Shown: piece after piece, positions 1 to 9,041 of the stretch
Numbering within the stretch: the stretch's first letter is position 1
Layout of the letters: the number at the start of each line of letters is the position of its first letter
From: Dorea sp. 5-2
GTDB taxonomy: Bacteria; Bacillota; Clostridia; Lachnospirales; Lachnospiraceae
Direction of reading: 5' to 3'
Length of the DNA: 64,000 nucleotides
Assembly (NCBI RefSeq): GCF_000403455.2
Contig: NZ_KE159715.1
Location: 462,719 to 526,718 of the forward strand
The notes under the pieces: model-generated
Told to the model about the DNA's origin: nothing
The model's input: the letters and a program-made list of their open reading frames with translations, nothing else
Database searches by the model: none
Program-made: the position numbers and the translations under genes

Positions 1-695
1 TTTTGTATCCCGGTCGTAAGCTTCCGGGGGCAGAAGACGCGGAAGAGGCTGTTCTTGGGAAGAAACGAGGAGAGGAATTCGAATGCAGTATTAAGGACGT
101 ATCTCTGACGTTAAGGGTTAAAAAGGCGGTGCGTATCCATGTGATGGAGGTGGGCGATGAGCTTGCGGCAAAGCTTGGTATTCCCGGGGTAGAGACGGTC
201 AGGGATTACTACCGCTGGTATCATGAGCGGCATGATAAGGAGCGGAAGGAAAAAGCGTGCATGGGGATCGCCCGCTGTTGGCTGGAAGCGATGGCAAAGA
301 ATAGTGACTTTGATATCGACGAGGATGAGAAGAAGGAGTGGTGTGATAACAGGGCGCGTATTATGTACGAGGGACTCCTTGCCGCAGGGCATGATATGAA
401 GAAGACTGAGGACGGCAGGAGCATTACGGAGGAAGAAGCGCTTAAGAGAGCGTCCGATTCACAGGAGATGTATTTTATCCCGTATCTGATATACACCTAT
501 TTTTCGGAGAAGAATGGTTATGTACTGACGGAGGAGGGATTCGTAAAAGAGGTGGAGAAGATTGCCGCCGAGCGCGGGGAGAAGCTGGAAGACCTTATGA
601 AGCAGGCGGACATTACTATGTTCAGGCAGACAAAGTATCAGGAGTATACCTATCATCTTTTGATGGCAGAAGCAGAAAAATATCTGGAGGTGTAA
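1..695 (+). CDS. Trigger factor-like chaperone/peptidyl-prolyl isomerase, 5' end cut off
   Basis: The reading frame is open from the window edge, so the N-terminus and true start lie outside; the TTG at base 3 is not a credible start. About 230 residues remain. The first 40 resemble the end of an FKBP-type isomerase domain (acidic stretch, then GKKRGEEFECSI). The rest is helical and charged like the trigger-factor C-terminal domain, which cradles nascent chains at the ribosome exit. The end, with TKYQEYTYHLLMAEAEKYLEV, fits that family. It ends 4 bases before a thioredoxin-like gene, so the two are probably co-transcribed. It could be a paralogue rather than the main tig gene, since no clpP-clpX follows. 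Confidence 0.7.
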   Translation, partial: LYPGRKLPGAEDAEEAVLGKKRGEEFECSIKDVSLTLRVKKAVRIHVMEVGDELAAKLGIPGVETVRDYYRWYHERHDKERKEKACMGIARCWLEAMAKNSDFDIDEDEKKEWCDNRARIMYEGLLAAGHDMKKTEDGRSITEEEALKRASDSQEMYFIPYLIYTYFSEKNGYVLTEEGFVKEVEKIAAERGEKLEDLMKQADITMFRQTKYQEYTYHLLMAEAEKYLEV

Positions 696-699
696 AGAC

Positions 700-1023
700 A
701 TGGCAATTATAGAAGCGGCAAGCGAGAATTTTGACGAGCTGGTTAATTCGGCAGAATATGTAATGGTAGATTTCTACGGCGACCACTGCGGTGCATGCGC
801 GTGGACTGCGCCGTACTATCGGGAGGCGGCGGATGATATGGCGTTTATTAAGTTCATCCAGGTCAATACTTCTGTACACAGAGACCTTGCCAAACGGTTT
901 AAGATCATGGGGATTCCGGCGTTCCAGTATTACCATAACGGGGAATTGGTGCATAAATCTGTGGGCGGCATGGATCTGGAGCAGATTCACAAACAGTTGT
1001 CTGAACTTTTGTATCATGCTTAA
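700..1023 (+). CDS. Atypical thioredoxin-family protein (CGAC active site)
   Basis: This 107-residue protein has the length and fold pattern of a single thioredoxin domain: VMVDFYGDHCGAC, then a central helix, the cis-Pro region GIPAFQYYHNGELV, and a C-terminal helix. The active site is C30-G-A-C33 preceded by His instead of the usual W-C-G-P-C, so redox potential and partners probably differ from classical TrxA. It is cytoplasmic, with no signal peptide. The spacing to the trigger-factor-like gene suggests an operon and a possible link to protein folding or thiol repair. Family membership is clear; the physiological substrate is not. Confidence 0.8.
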   Translation: MAIIEAASENFDELVNSAEYVMVDFYGDHCGACAWTAPYYREAADDMAFIKFIQVNTSVHRDLAKRFKIMGIPAFQYYHNGELVHKSVGGMDLEQIHKQLSELLYHA

Positions 1024-1054
1024 GATACACATAGAGAACGGATTTTTCAGATGA

Positions 1055-1083
1055 TTGAAATGTAAGGCAAGGGATGGTATACT
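1055..1083 (+). promoter_or_regulatory. Sigma-A promoter of the kinase/response-regulator operon
   Basis: A -35 TTGAAA (1055-1060) and a -10 TATACT (1078-1083) are separated by 17 bases, and the -10 is extended by TGg at 1075-1077. It lies 70 bases upstream of the kinase start. Confidence 0.75.
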
Positions 1084-1152
1084 AAGTAATATTTTAACCG
1101 TCAGCTGAATCTCTGGTGTAAAGAGTATATTGCCAAGAAGGGAGGGAGCGCC

Positions 1153-2442
1153 ATGGTGATTGCCGGATATGGTTTTCTGAGTGCAGGTGCGGTTGTTTCC
1201 TGTTACTTTGCCTTTGAATGGTTGGGGATGGAGAGGCGACGCAGTGTGGCGTTTTCTTTTCTTGCAGGTGTTGTATGCGCGTTGTCTGCCTGCCTGAATG
1301 TGAGTGTGAGAATCAGTGGGATCGTCTGTTTCCTGTTTCTTGCCATATTCATACCTGTTGTCCTGGAGCCTAAGGGAACATGGGCGGATATTGCCGCGGC
1401 GCTGTCCATTGCATATGCGCAGTACGGCATGCTGCAGGTGACGGCAGGGACGATATTGCGTATAGAATTTCTTTCCCTCTTTTTCCGTGTTATGCTGCTG
1501 GTGCTAGTGATACTGACAACATATGGAATCTGCGGAAGGATGTCAGCAGAGTTTCCGGGGGCGGGCTGGAAGGAATATTTCTCTTGCCGGAAACCGGCTG
1601 CCAGGGAGACGGGATTGGGCGCGGGAGGAATGGACCGTCCTATGGCGGAGCTTGAGGTTTATCTTGTTGTATATGGGGGATGCTTGATCATACCTGCCGT
1701 GACAGGGATCTATACCGTGCCGGTGGTGTGCCTGGAGTGGTTTGCGTTCTTTGGCGGCTTGAAGCTTCTGAATCTGATCATATCGAACCGTAAGGAGAGA
1801 ATCACGGTGCTTACGGAGAAGCAGTACCGGGATGATATGCAGGCATATATGAGCGTGATCCGTTCTCAGCGCCACGATTATAATTTCCATGTGCAGACGC
1901 TCCACGGACTGCTTCTTAGGAAGGATTACGAGGCATGTGAAAGATATCTTGATGAATTGCTTAAGGATTCCATTGAGATGAACCAGATCTTGCCGCTTCA
2001 GGATGCGGCAGTCAGCGCCCTGATCCTTTCCTTCAAGAATAAGGCGGCTCTAAGCGGGCTTAAGATGGATATTACGATTGAGAATGATCTTTCGCAGATT
2101 GCGACGAATGTCTATGAGACGAATAAAGTGATCGGAAATCTGCTGCAGAATGCCATCGACGAAGCTGAGGCGGTTCCGGACAAATCCTACGGGATCAGGC
2201 TGTCTATCCTGAAACGGGGAGAATTCTGTATCATCAATGTCTCAAACCGTGTAAGCAGGCTTAATCCTATGGGAGGGTATCAGGTGGGACATTCTTCAAA
2301 GAAGGGGCACGAAGGAATCGGGATCGCGTCGATCCAGGCGCTTGCATCCAGGTATGGCGGGGTTGTGTACTCCAGAATGGAAGGGGATATTATATTTTTT
2401 GTTGCAAAGCTCCCATTGCAGCTTTATAAGGAGGAGTCATGA
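1153..2442 (+). CDS. Sensor histidine kinase, AgrC/LytS-like GHKL family
   Basis: The 429-residue protein has a hydrophobic N-terminal half (residues 1 to about 215) with about six membrane segments and little extracellular loop, as in peptide-sensing AgrC-type kinases. The cytoplasmic part carries the phospho-acceptor region SQRHDYNFH with His241, an N-box (NKVIGNLLQNAIDEA, about 324-338) and a glycine box (GHEGIGIASIQAL). This matches the HPK10/GHKL group, whose partners are LytTR regulators. The ribosome site GGAGGG ends 6 bases before the ATG. The stop overlaps the next gene by ATGA, so the two are translationally coupled. No autoinducer peptide gene is visible nearby, so the signal is unknown. 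Confidence 0.88.
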   Translation: MVIAGYGFLSAGAVVSCYFAFEWLGMERRRSVAFSFLAGVVCALSACLNVSVRISGIVCFLFLAIFIPVVLEPKGTWADIAAALSIAYAQYGMLQVTAGTILRIEFLSLFFRVMLLVLVILTTYGICGRMSAEFPGAGWKEYFSCRKPAARETGLGAGGMDRPMAELEVYLVVYGGCLIIPAVTGIYTVPVVCLEWFAFFGGLKLLNLIISNRKERITVLTEKQYRDDMQAYMSVIRSQRHDYNFHVQTLHGLLLRKDYEACERYLDELLKDSIEMNQILPLQDAAVSALILSFKNKAALSGLKMDITIENDLSQIATNVYETNKVIGNLLQNAIDEAEAVPDKSYGIRLSILKRGEFCIINVSNRVSRLNPMGGYQVGHSSKKGHEGIGIASIQALASRYGGVVYSRMEGDIIFFVAKLPLQLYKEES

Positions 2443-3185
2443 TGTATGACGGACTGGTGCTTCTGGTGGACGATCAGCCTCTTGCGGCGGAGGATTCGAT
2501 TGCCGCTTTGAAGCATTATTTACTTGGCGGACAGATTTTATATGTAGAAAATGCTGCGGATGCCATGAAGGCGCTTCGGGAACATCCGGTATCCCTGGTA
2601 TTTCTTGATATTGAGATGCCGGACATGAGCGGCTTCTCTCTTGCAGCGCATCTAGAGGCGGAACATAAGGGACTGCCCTATATATTTCTGACGGGGCACG
2701 CAGATTTTGCCGTGGAGAGTTATGATTATGAGCCGGTCGATTTTCTTACGAAGCCGGTTGACGTGACACGCCTGGGAAAGGCTTTTGAGAGAGCGGAGAA
2801 GAAGGCTTCGCCTTCCGCCGGGAAAGTGGCGGTGCGGACGGGGCAGGATTATGTACTTGTGGCGCCGAAGGAGATCGGTTATATCTGTAAGGAGAAGAGG
2901 AAGATCTGGATACGGCTAAAAGACGGCAGAGAGTACCAGTCGGCAATGTCCCTGGATGAATTGGAGCGGATATTCAGTGATTATGGATTTTTCAGATGCC
3001 ATCAGTCTTTTTTGATTCCGGTGGGAGATATCAGGCAGGTGAATTCCAGTAGGTTCGGACAGACATATGAGGCGGCACTTAAGGGGGATCTGGTGGTTCC
3101 CGTCAGCAGGAGCAAATATACAAGGCTTAAGGAGGAGCTTAAGCTTCTGGGGATTCCGTTTGTGAAGGGGGTAACGTCAAGGTAA
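2439..3185 (+). CDS. LytTR-family response regulator
   Basis: The 248-residue protein has an N-terminal receiver domain with the acceptor Asp57 in LVFLDIEMPDMSG and the conserved Lys in FLTKPV. A C-terminal LytTR DNA-binding domain (about 140-245) carries the typical end FFRCHQSFLIPVGDIRQVN. LytTR proteins bind paired direct repeats upstream of targets such as autolysis, quorum-sensing or bacteriocin genes. It overlaps the kinase by four bases and is its cognate partner. Targets are not visible here; the next gene, plsX, has its own promoter and leader. Confidence 0.9.
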   Translation: MMYDGLVLLVDDQPLAAEDSIAALKHYLLGGQILYVENAADAMKALREHPVSLVFLDIEMPDMSGFSLAAHLEAEHKGLPYIFLTGHADFAVESYDYEPVDFLTKPVDVTRLGKAFERAEKKASPSAGKVAVRTGQDYVLVAPKEIGYICKEKRKIWIRLKDGREYQSAMSLDELERIFSDYGFFRCHQSFLIPVGDIRQVNSSRFGQTYEAALKGDLVVPVSRSKYTRLKEELKLLGIPFVKGVTSR

Positions 3186-3258
3186 GGCAATGCATGATCG
3201 TATAGAGGATCATTAGAATGTTTTGCATATTGGACTGAAAAGAGGTATTGCTTTTTCG

Positions 3259-3264
3259 TATAAT
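3259..3264 (+). promoter_or_regulatory. Probable -10 element of the plsX promoter
   Basis: A perfect TATAAT lies about 110 bases upstream of the plsX start. No good -35 is found at 16-18 bases; TTGGAC at 3230 is 23 bases away, so an activator may be needed or the call may be wrong. A direct repeat GTCTAG (3265-3270 and 3279-3284) brackets the expected start of transcription and is a candidate repressor site. Confidence 0.45.
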
Positions 3265-3284
3265 GTCTAGTAAAATTAGTCTAG

Positions 3285-3349
3285 CACATCGTAAATTAAA
3301 TAACGGACCATAGTATTCCGGTATGGTCTGCTATTTAATGGACGATGTG
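3285..3349 (+). repeat. Long hairpin in the plsX leader (28-base arms)
   Basis: Bases 3285-3312 and 3322-3349 are an inverted repeat of 28 positions with only four mismatches and a 9-base loop. It begins with CACATCGT and ends with ACGATGTG. It sits between the putative transcription start and the plsX ribosome site (3361-3366) and has no following T-run, so it is not an ordinary terminator. It could be a structured RNA leader, an operator, or the remnant of a small inverted-repeat element. Confidence 0.8.
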
Positions 3350-3373
3350 CAGGAAATGCCAGGAGGAATACAG

Positions 3374-4396
3374 ATGTCAGAAATTACGAACATAGCCCTG
3401 GATGCCATGGGCGGGGACAATGCCCCGGCGGAGATGGTGAAGGGCGCGGTAGATGCGGCCCGGAAGGAACCTGCCATGAAGGTATTCCTGATCGGACAGA
3501 AAGAGGCAATAGAGAAGGAACTTGCAAAGTATCCGCCCAATAAGAAGCAGATCGAGGTCATCCACGCTTCGGAGGTGATCGAGACGGCGGAACCGCCGGT
3601 GAACGCGATCCGTAAGAAGAAGGATTCGTCCATTGTGGTGGGTATGAAGATGGTACGGGAAGGTAAGGCAGACGCGTTCGTGTCGGCAGGAAGTTCCGGG
3701 GCTATCCTGGTCGGAGGGCAGGTGCTGGTCGGGCGGATCAAGGGAGTGGAACGTCCGCCGTTAGCGTCGCTGATCCCCACCAAGAGGGGGGTATCCCTGC
3801 TGCTTGACTGCGGTGCCAATGTAGATGCGAGAGCCTCTCATCTCGTTCAGTTTGCCAAGATGGGCTCTATCTATATGGAGCATGTACTGGGCGTGAAGAA
3901 GCCTTCTGTGGGTATCGTTAACATCGGTGCGGAGGAAGAGAAGGGCAACGCATTGGTGAAGGAGACCTTTCCTTTGTTGAAGGCAGAGAAGGACATTCAC
4001 TTTACCGGCAGTGTGGAAGCAAGAGAGATTCCCCACGGGCAGACAGACGTGGTGGTCTGTGAAGCATTTTCGGGTAATATCATCCTGAAGCTTTATGAAG
4101 GAGTGGGTGCGGTCCTGATCAGTAAGGTGAAGGAAGGGCTTATGTCTACGCTTCGCAGTAAGATCGGGGCAGTGCTGATCAAGCCGGCGCTGAAGGCGAC
4201 GCTTAAGACCTTTGACGCCAGTGAATACGGCGGGGCGCCGCTTCTGGGATTGAATGGGCTGGTTGTGAAGACGCATGGGAGCGCCAGGGCGAAGGAAGTA
4301 AGTAATACGCTGATCCAATGCGTAACGTTCAAGAGACAGAGGATCAATGAAAAGATCAAGGAGTGTATTCAGGCGGACGGAGGATCCGATGAATAA
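3374..4396 (+). CDS. plsX: Phosphate acyltransferase PlsX
   Basis: PlsX converts acyl-ACP and phosphate to acyl-phosphate, the substrate of PlsY, and so starts phospholipid synthesis as a peripheral membrane enzyme. The 340-residue product has the family N-terminus IALDAMGGDNAP, the glycine-rich core SAGSSGAILVGG, the central LLDCGANVD and the late segment FSGNIILKLYEG. The start was set at ATG 3374 because AGGAGG (3361-3366) precedes it by 7 bases; an upstream ATG in the same frame lies inside the leader hairpin. acpP follows 47 bases later. The usual upstream neighbour rpmF is absent. Confidence 0.95.
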   Translation: MSEITNIALDAMGGDNAPAEMVKGAVDAARKEPAMKVFLIGQKEAIEKELAKYPPNKKQIEVIHASEVIETAEPPVNAIRKKKDSSIVVGMKMVREGKADAFVSAGSSGAILVGGQVLVGRIKGVERPPLASLIPTKRGVSLLLDCGANVDARASHLVQFAKMGSIYMEHVLGVKKPSVGIVNIGAEEEKGNALVKETFPLLKAEKDIHFTGSVEAREIPHGQTDVVVCEAFSGNIILKLYEGVGAVLISKVKEGLMSTLRSKIGAVLIKPALKATLKTFDASEYGGAPLLGLNGLVVKTHGSARAKEVSNTLIQCVTFKRQRINEKIKECIQADGGSDE

Positions 4397-4443
4397 AAGA
4401 GGTATCAGTATTCAGAGTAAAAGATAAGAAAAGGAGAATAGGT

Positions 4444-4677
4444 ATGGAGTTTGAAAAATTAAAAGAAATCATAGCAGATGTATTGAATGTGAATGCGGAT
4501 GAGATTACGGAAGACACGACATTTGTAGACGATCTTGGGGCAGATTCTCTGGATATTTTTCAGATTATCATGGGGATAGAAGAGACTTATGATATTGAGA
4601 TCGATAATGAAGAGGCAGAGAAGATCGTTACGGTGGGAGATGCTGTAGAGCAGATTAAGAATGCAACGAATAACTAA
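4444..4677 (+). CDS. acpP: Acyl carrier protein
   Basis: The 77-residue acidic protein carries the phosphopantetheine attachment motif GADSLD, with the Ser as attachment site, in the four-helix ACP pattern. It carries growing acyl chains in type II fatty-acid synthesis and supplies acyl-ACP to PlsX and PlsC. A strong AAGGAG site lies upstream. It is co-oriented with plsX, and a hairpin terminator follows before rnc, which would allow higher expression of acpP than of the downstream genes. Confidence 0.96.
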   Translation: MEFEKLKEIIADVLNVNADEITEDTTFVDDLGADSLDIFQIIMGIEETYDIEIDNEEAEKIVTVGDAVEQIKNATNN

Positions 4678-4703
4678 TACAGGATACTTGGCAGCCATGT
4701 TGT

Positions 4704-4734
4704 GAAAAAGCCCATCCGGGCTTTTTCATTTTTT
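4704..4734 (+). terminator. Intrinsic terminator after acpP
   Basis: The hairpin pairs GAAAAAGCCC (4704-4713) with GGGCTTTTTC (4718-4727) and is followed by ATTTTTT. It lies about 45 bases before rnc, so partial read-through or a separate promoter must feed rnc-smc-ftsY. Confidence 0.85.
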
Positions 4735-4777
4735 GGTGTGCCCGGCGGGCACACGTTCTAAATCGAAAGGCAATTAT

Positions 4778-5473
4778 ATGAATCGGGATTTAAAAGTGTT
4801 GGAAGAAAAGATAGGTTACACGTTTACGGATTTTGCTCTGCTGAAGCAGGCGATGATCCATAGCTCTTATGCGAATGAAAAGCATCTGCCGAAGTATGGA
4901 TGCAATGAACGGTTGGAATTTCTTGGGGATGCGGTGCTGGAATTGGTGTCAAGTGAGTTCTTGTTCTATGAGCATCAGAAGATGCCGGAGGGGGAGCTTA
5001 CGAAGACGAGGGCAAGCCTGGTCTGCGAATCGGCGCTGGCATTCTGCGCAAGGGAACTGGAACTGGGGAGATATCTCCTGCTTGGGAAAGGAGAAGACGC
5101 TACCGGAGGAAGAAAGCGCAGTTCGGTAACTTCCGATGCGATGGAAGCGCTGATCGGCGCAATTTATATCGACGGTGGTTTTGCTAATGCGAAAGAGTTT
5201 ATTCTAAGGTTTATCCTGAAAGATCTTGAGAGCAGAACACTCTTTTTTGATAGCAAGACTATCTTACAGGAGATGGTGCAGGCTCATTTTAAGGCGGCGA
5301 TCACGTATCGTCTGGTTGGGGAAGAAGGGCCTGATCATGACAAATTATTCTGTGTCGCCGTATATATCGGAGACAAGGAATACGGCACCGGCACCGGACA
5401 TACCAAGAAAGCGGCGGAGCAGGTTGCTGCATACCAGAGCATCCTGAAGCTGCGTGCGAAGAATATAAAGTAG
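4778..5473 (+). CDS. rnc: Ribonuclease III
   Basis: This double-strand-specific endoribonuclease processes rRNA precursors and structured mRNAs. The 231-residue product has the signature NERLEFLGDAVLELVSSE, the second catalytic acidic cluster (SDAMEALIGAIYIDGG), and a C-terminal dsRNA-binding domain ending in GTGTGHTKKAAEQVAA. The start at ATG 4778 is supported by GAAAGG 7 bases upstream; the longer frame from 4733 would begin inside the acpP terminator. It is followed 7 bases later by smc, the standard Firmicutes order. Confidence 0.95.
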   Translation: MNRDLKVLEEKIGYTFTDFALLKQAMIHSSYANEKHLPKYGCNERLEFLGDAVLELVSSEFLFYEHQKMPEGELTKTRASLVCESALAFCARELELGRYLLLGKGEDATGGRKRSSVTSDAMEALIGAIYIDGGFANAKEFILRFILKDLESRTLFFDSKTILQEMVQAHFKAAITYRLVGEEGPDHDKLFCVAVYIGDKEYGTGTGHTKKAAEQVAAYQSILKLRAKNIK

Positions 5474-5480
5474 GTGGAGA

Positions 5481-8400
5481 ATGTATCTAAAGAGTATAGA
5501 AGTACAGGGGTTTAAGTCTTTTGCGCATAAGATAAAGTTTGATTTTCATAATGGGATCACAGGTATCGTAGGACCGAACGGGAGCGGGAAGAGTAACGTG
5601 GCAGACGCGGTGCGGTGGGTCTTAGGCGAACAGCGGGCGAAGCAGCTTCGGGGAGGAAGCATGCAGGATGTGATCTTTTCGGGAACGGAGAACCGCAAGC
5701 CTCTAAGTTATGCCTCTGTTGCGATTACGCTGGATAATTCGGATCATCAGCTTCAGATAGAATTTGAAGAAGTAACGGTTACGAGGAAATTATACCGGTC
5801 GGGAGAGAGTGAATATCTGATCAATGGGAGTACCTGCAGGCTAAAGGATGTCAACGAGCTGTTCTATGACACAGGTATCGGCAAGGAAGGGTATTCTATC
5901 ATCGGACAAGGGCAGATCGACAGGATCTTGAGCGGCAAGCCGGAAGAGAGAAGGGAGCTTTTTGACGAGGCTGCCGGAATCGTGAAGTTCAAGCGCCGTA
6001 AGAACATGTCGGTTAAGAAACTAGAAGAAGAGCGGCAGAATCTCCTGCGTGTCAATGATATCCTTGCCGAGCTTGAGAAACAGGTAGGCCCTTTGGAGAG
6101 ACAGGCAGAGACGGCAAGGGAATATCTGAAGAAAAAGGAACAGCTGAAGACGTATGATATCAACATGTTCCTGCTTGAGACAGAGCGTCTCGAAGAGCAG
6201 GTTCGGGAGATAGACGGAAAACTCTCGATCACCAGGACAGAGTTAGACGACGCCAGCCGTAAGTATGACGATATGAAGACGGAATATGAATCGGTGGAAG
6301 AGCAGGTAGACGGTATAGATTCATCCATTGAGAAGGCAAAAAGCCAGTTGAACGAGACGAACCTGCTAAAGCAGCAGTTGGAGAATCAGATCGAGCTTCT
6401 CAAGGAACAGATCAACAGTATGCGTATGAATGACGCGCATTATGATCAGCGTGCCAGGACGATCACTTCCGAGATACAGGTACGTGAAGATCAGCTTCAG
6501 GAATTGAAGAAGGAGGAAGAGACGATCCGGAAGCAGATTGCCGAGCAGACAGAGCTTGAGAATCAGGCAAGAGAAGAGCTGATACAGGTACAGTCGCGTA
6601 TCGCGGCGCTTACGGCGTCGGTAGACAAGAGTAACGGCGAGATCAAGGAGCTTCTGAACAACAGGGCGTCCACCAAGGCGAAGATCCAGAAGTATGATAC
6701 GATGCTGGAACAGATCCAGGTGAGAAAGTCCGGAATGACGAGGCAGATTCTTGAAGCGGCGGAGGAGATCCGGGAGCAGAAGGAAAAATACGAAGAATAT
6801 CAGAAAGAACTAGAAGAGGTATCAGGGAAGATCATCGAATTGTCGGAAGAAAACAGCCGATATGAAGAAAAGATAGCGGTACTGCAGGCTCGCTTGACGA
6901 AACAGACGGAGCAGTTCAGGATCGGGCAGACAGCATATCACCGAGAAGAATCTCGGTTGGAATCTCTGAAAAATATCACGGAGCGGTATGACGGATATGG
7001 GAATAGCATCCGGAAGGTAATGGATCAGAGAAACCAGGAGAAAGGGATCCTTGGAGTGGTCGCCGATATCATCAAGGCGCCGAAGGATTATGAGATCGCG
7101 GTGGAGACGGCTCTTGGCGGCAATATCCAGAATATCGTCACGGCGGATGAAGAGACGGCAAAGAGGATGATCCAGTTTCTTAAAAAGAACCGGTTTGGGC
7201 GGGCAACCTTCCTGCCGCTGACCAGTATCCGGTCTTATTCCGGCATCGGGAAGCCGGAAGTCCTGAAAGAACCGGGAGCGATCGGGGCTGCGAACACGTT
7301 GGTCCAGGTAGAAGAGCGGTATCGGACACTTGCAGATAATCTGCTGGGAAGGACGCTGGTGGTGGACCATATTGATCACGGGCTCGCCATTGCCAGGAAA
7401 TATAAGCAGTCGGTCAGGATCGTCACTTTGGAGGGAGAGCTTATCAATCCCGGCGGTTCCCTGACGGGAGGGGCTTTTAAGAATTCCAGCAACCTGCTGA
7501 GCAGGCGGCGTGAGATTGAGGAATTTGAGAAGACGGTCAGGCAGCTGAAGCGTGAGATGGACGAGATGGAAGCGTCTTCGGATCTCTTGAGAAAAGAACG
7601 CGCCGGCTATTATGAGCAGATGGATGAGATCAGCATGAAGCTTCAGAAGGCGTATGTGATCCAGAATACGGCGAAGATGAACATGGATCAGACCAGGACG
7701 AAGATCAAGAATGCCGAAGAACTCGTGCGGACGACGAAGGCAGAGGAAGAGAAGTTAGACGCCCAGATTACAGATATCATTGATAATCAGGAGTCTATTA
7801 ACGTAGAGTTAGATACTTCCGAGAAGCTAGAGCGCGAGCTGACAGAACAGATTGAGAAGGAACAGGAGATTCTTGACGCGGAGCATGAGGAAGAAGCGGG
7901 AAAGGTCAAGAAGACCGAAGAGATTCATCTGGAATTCGCAAGCCTTGAGCAGAAGTTCACGTTTGTGATGGAGAATGTAAACCGTATCAGAGAAGAGATC
8001 GACAAGTTCCAGGAAGAGATGAAAGGCCTGGAGGAAAGTAAAGGCGGCACTTCGAAAGAGATCGAGGAGAAGGAGAGACAGATCGAGGATCTGAGGGATA
8101 CGATCAAGAATTCCAAAGAATTGTTCGAGGAGATCAAGGTCGAGATCGAACGCTTCAAGAAGGAGCGGGAGGAGCTGAATCAGAAGCACAAGACATTTCT
8201 CCAGAAAAGAGAAGACCTGTCGAAGCATATGTCGGATCTTGACAAGGAGATCTTCCGTCTTGAGAGCCAGAAGGAGAACTACGAGGTGGCTTCGGAGAAG
8301 CAGATCAGTTATATGTGGGAGGAATATGAGATTACCTATATCCGCGCGAAGGAGTTAAGGGATGTGAACCTGACTGATCTTGCGAAGATGAAGAAGCGGA

Positions 8401-9041
8401 TCCAGGAGCTAAAGAGCGAGATACGTTCTTTGGGAAATGTGAATGTGAATGCCATCGAAGAGTATAAGAGCGTATCTGAGCGTTACGAGTTCCTTAAGAA
8501 CCAGCACGATGATCTTGTAGAGGCAGAGGCGACGCTGGAACAGATCATAGAAGAGCTGGACGCAGCGATGCGCAAGCAGTTTAAAGAACAGTTCGCAAGG
8601 ATCGCCAGTGAGTTTGACATGGTGTTCAAGGAGTTGTTCGGCGGCGGAAAGGGTACGCTGGAGTTGATGGAGGATGAGGATATCCTGGAGGCAGGGATCC
8701 GGATCATCGCCCAGCCGCCCGGCAAGAAGCTGCAGAATATGATGCAGCTCTCCGGAGGGGAGAAGGCGCTGACGGCGATATCGCTTCTGTTTGCCATTCA
8801 GAACCTGAAGCCTTCGCCGTTCTGTCTGTTGGATGAGATCGAGGCGGCGCTGGATGATAATAACGTGGATCGGTTTGCCCAGTATCTGCATAAATTGACG
8901 AAGAATACACAGTTTATTGTCATCACCCATCGAAGGGGAACCATGACGGCGGCGGACAGGCTGTATGGAATCACCATGCAGGAGAAGGGGATATCTACCC
9001 TGGTATCCGTAAGCCTGTTGGAGGACGAATTGGATGCATAA
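5481..9041 (+). CDS. smc: Chromosome partition protein SMC
   Basis: The 1186-residue ATPase is the core of the SMC-ScpAB condensin that aligns chromosome arms from the origin. It shows the N-terminal Walker [10 protein letters not shown] (about 32-40), a coiled coil, the flexible hinge (about 515-670, starting near [14 protein letters not shown]), a second coiled coil, and the C-terminal ABC signature [10 protein letters not shown] with Walker [14 protein letters not shown]. Length is normal for the family. It overlaps ftsY by one base in TAATG. No scpA or scpB is in the window. Confidence 0.97.
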   Translation: MYLKSIEVQGFKSFAHKIKFDFHNGITGIVGPNGSGKSNVADAVRWVLGEQRAKQLRGGSMQDVIFSGTENRKPLSYASVAITLDNSDHQLQIEFEEVTVTRKLYRSGESEYLINGSTCRLKDVNELFYDTGIGKEGYSIIGQGQIDRILSGKPEERRELFDEAAGIVKFKRRKNMSVKKLEEERQNLLRVNDILAELEKQVGPLERQAETAREYLKKKEQLKTYDINMFLLETERLEEQVREIDGKLSITRTELDDASRKYDDMKTEYESVEEQVDGIDSSIEKAKSQLNETNLLKQQLENQIELLKEQINSMRMNDAHYDQRARTITSEIQVREDQLQELKKEEETIRKQIAEQTELENQAREELIQVQSRIAALTASVDKSNGEIKELLNNRASTKAKIQKYDTMLEQIQVRKSGMTRQILEAAEEIREQKEKYEEYQKELEEVSGKIIELSEENSRYEEKIAVLQARLTKQTEQFRIGQTAYHREESRLESLKNITERYDGYGNSIRKVMDQRNQEKGILGVVADIIKAPKDYEIAVETALGGNIQNIVTADEETAKRMIQFLKKNRFGRATFLPLTSIRSYSGIGKPEVLKEPGAIGAANTLVQVEERYRTLADNLLGRTLVVDHIDHGLAIARKYKQSVRIVTLEGELINPGGSLTGGAFKNSSNLLSRRREIEEFEKTVRQLKREMDEMEASSDLLRKERAGYYEQMDEISMKLQKAYVIQNTAKMNMDQTRTKIKNAEELVRTTKAEEEKLDAQITDIIDNQESINVELDTSEKLERELTEQIEKEQEILDAEHEEEAGKVKKTEEIHLEFASLEQKFTFVMENVNRIREEIDKFQEEMKGLEESKGGTSKEIEEKERQIEDLRDTIKNSKELFEEIKVEIERFKKEREELNQKHKTFLQKREDLSKHMSDLDKEIFRLESQKENYEVASEKQISYMWEEYEITYIRAKELRDVNLTDLAKMKKRIQELKSEIRSLGNVNVNAIEEYKSVSERYEFLKNQHDDLVEAEATLEQIIEELDAAMRKQFKEQFARIASEFDMVFKELFGGGKGTLELMEDEDILEAGIRIIAQPPGKKLQNMMQLSGGEKALTAISLLFAIQNLKPSPFCLLDEIEAALDDNNVDRFAQYLHKLTKNTQFIVITHRRGTMTAADRLYGITMQEKGISTLVSVSLLEDELDA

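Noticed and set aside
3186-3373. FapR operator before plsX
   Set aside because: No TTAGTACC-type palindrome is present; the ATTAGTCTAG sequence matches only in part.
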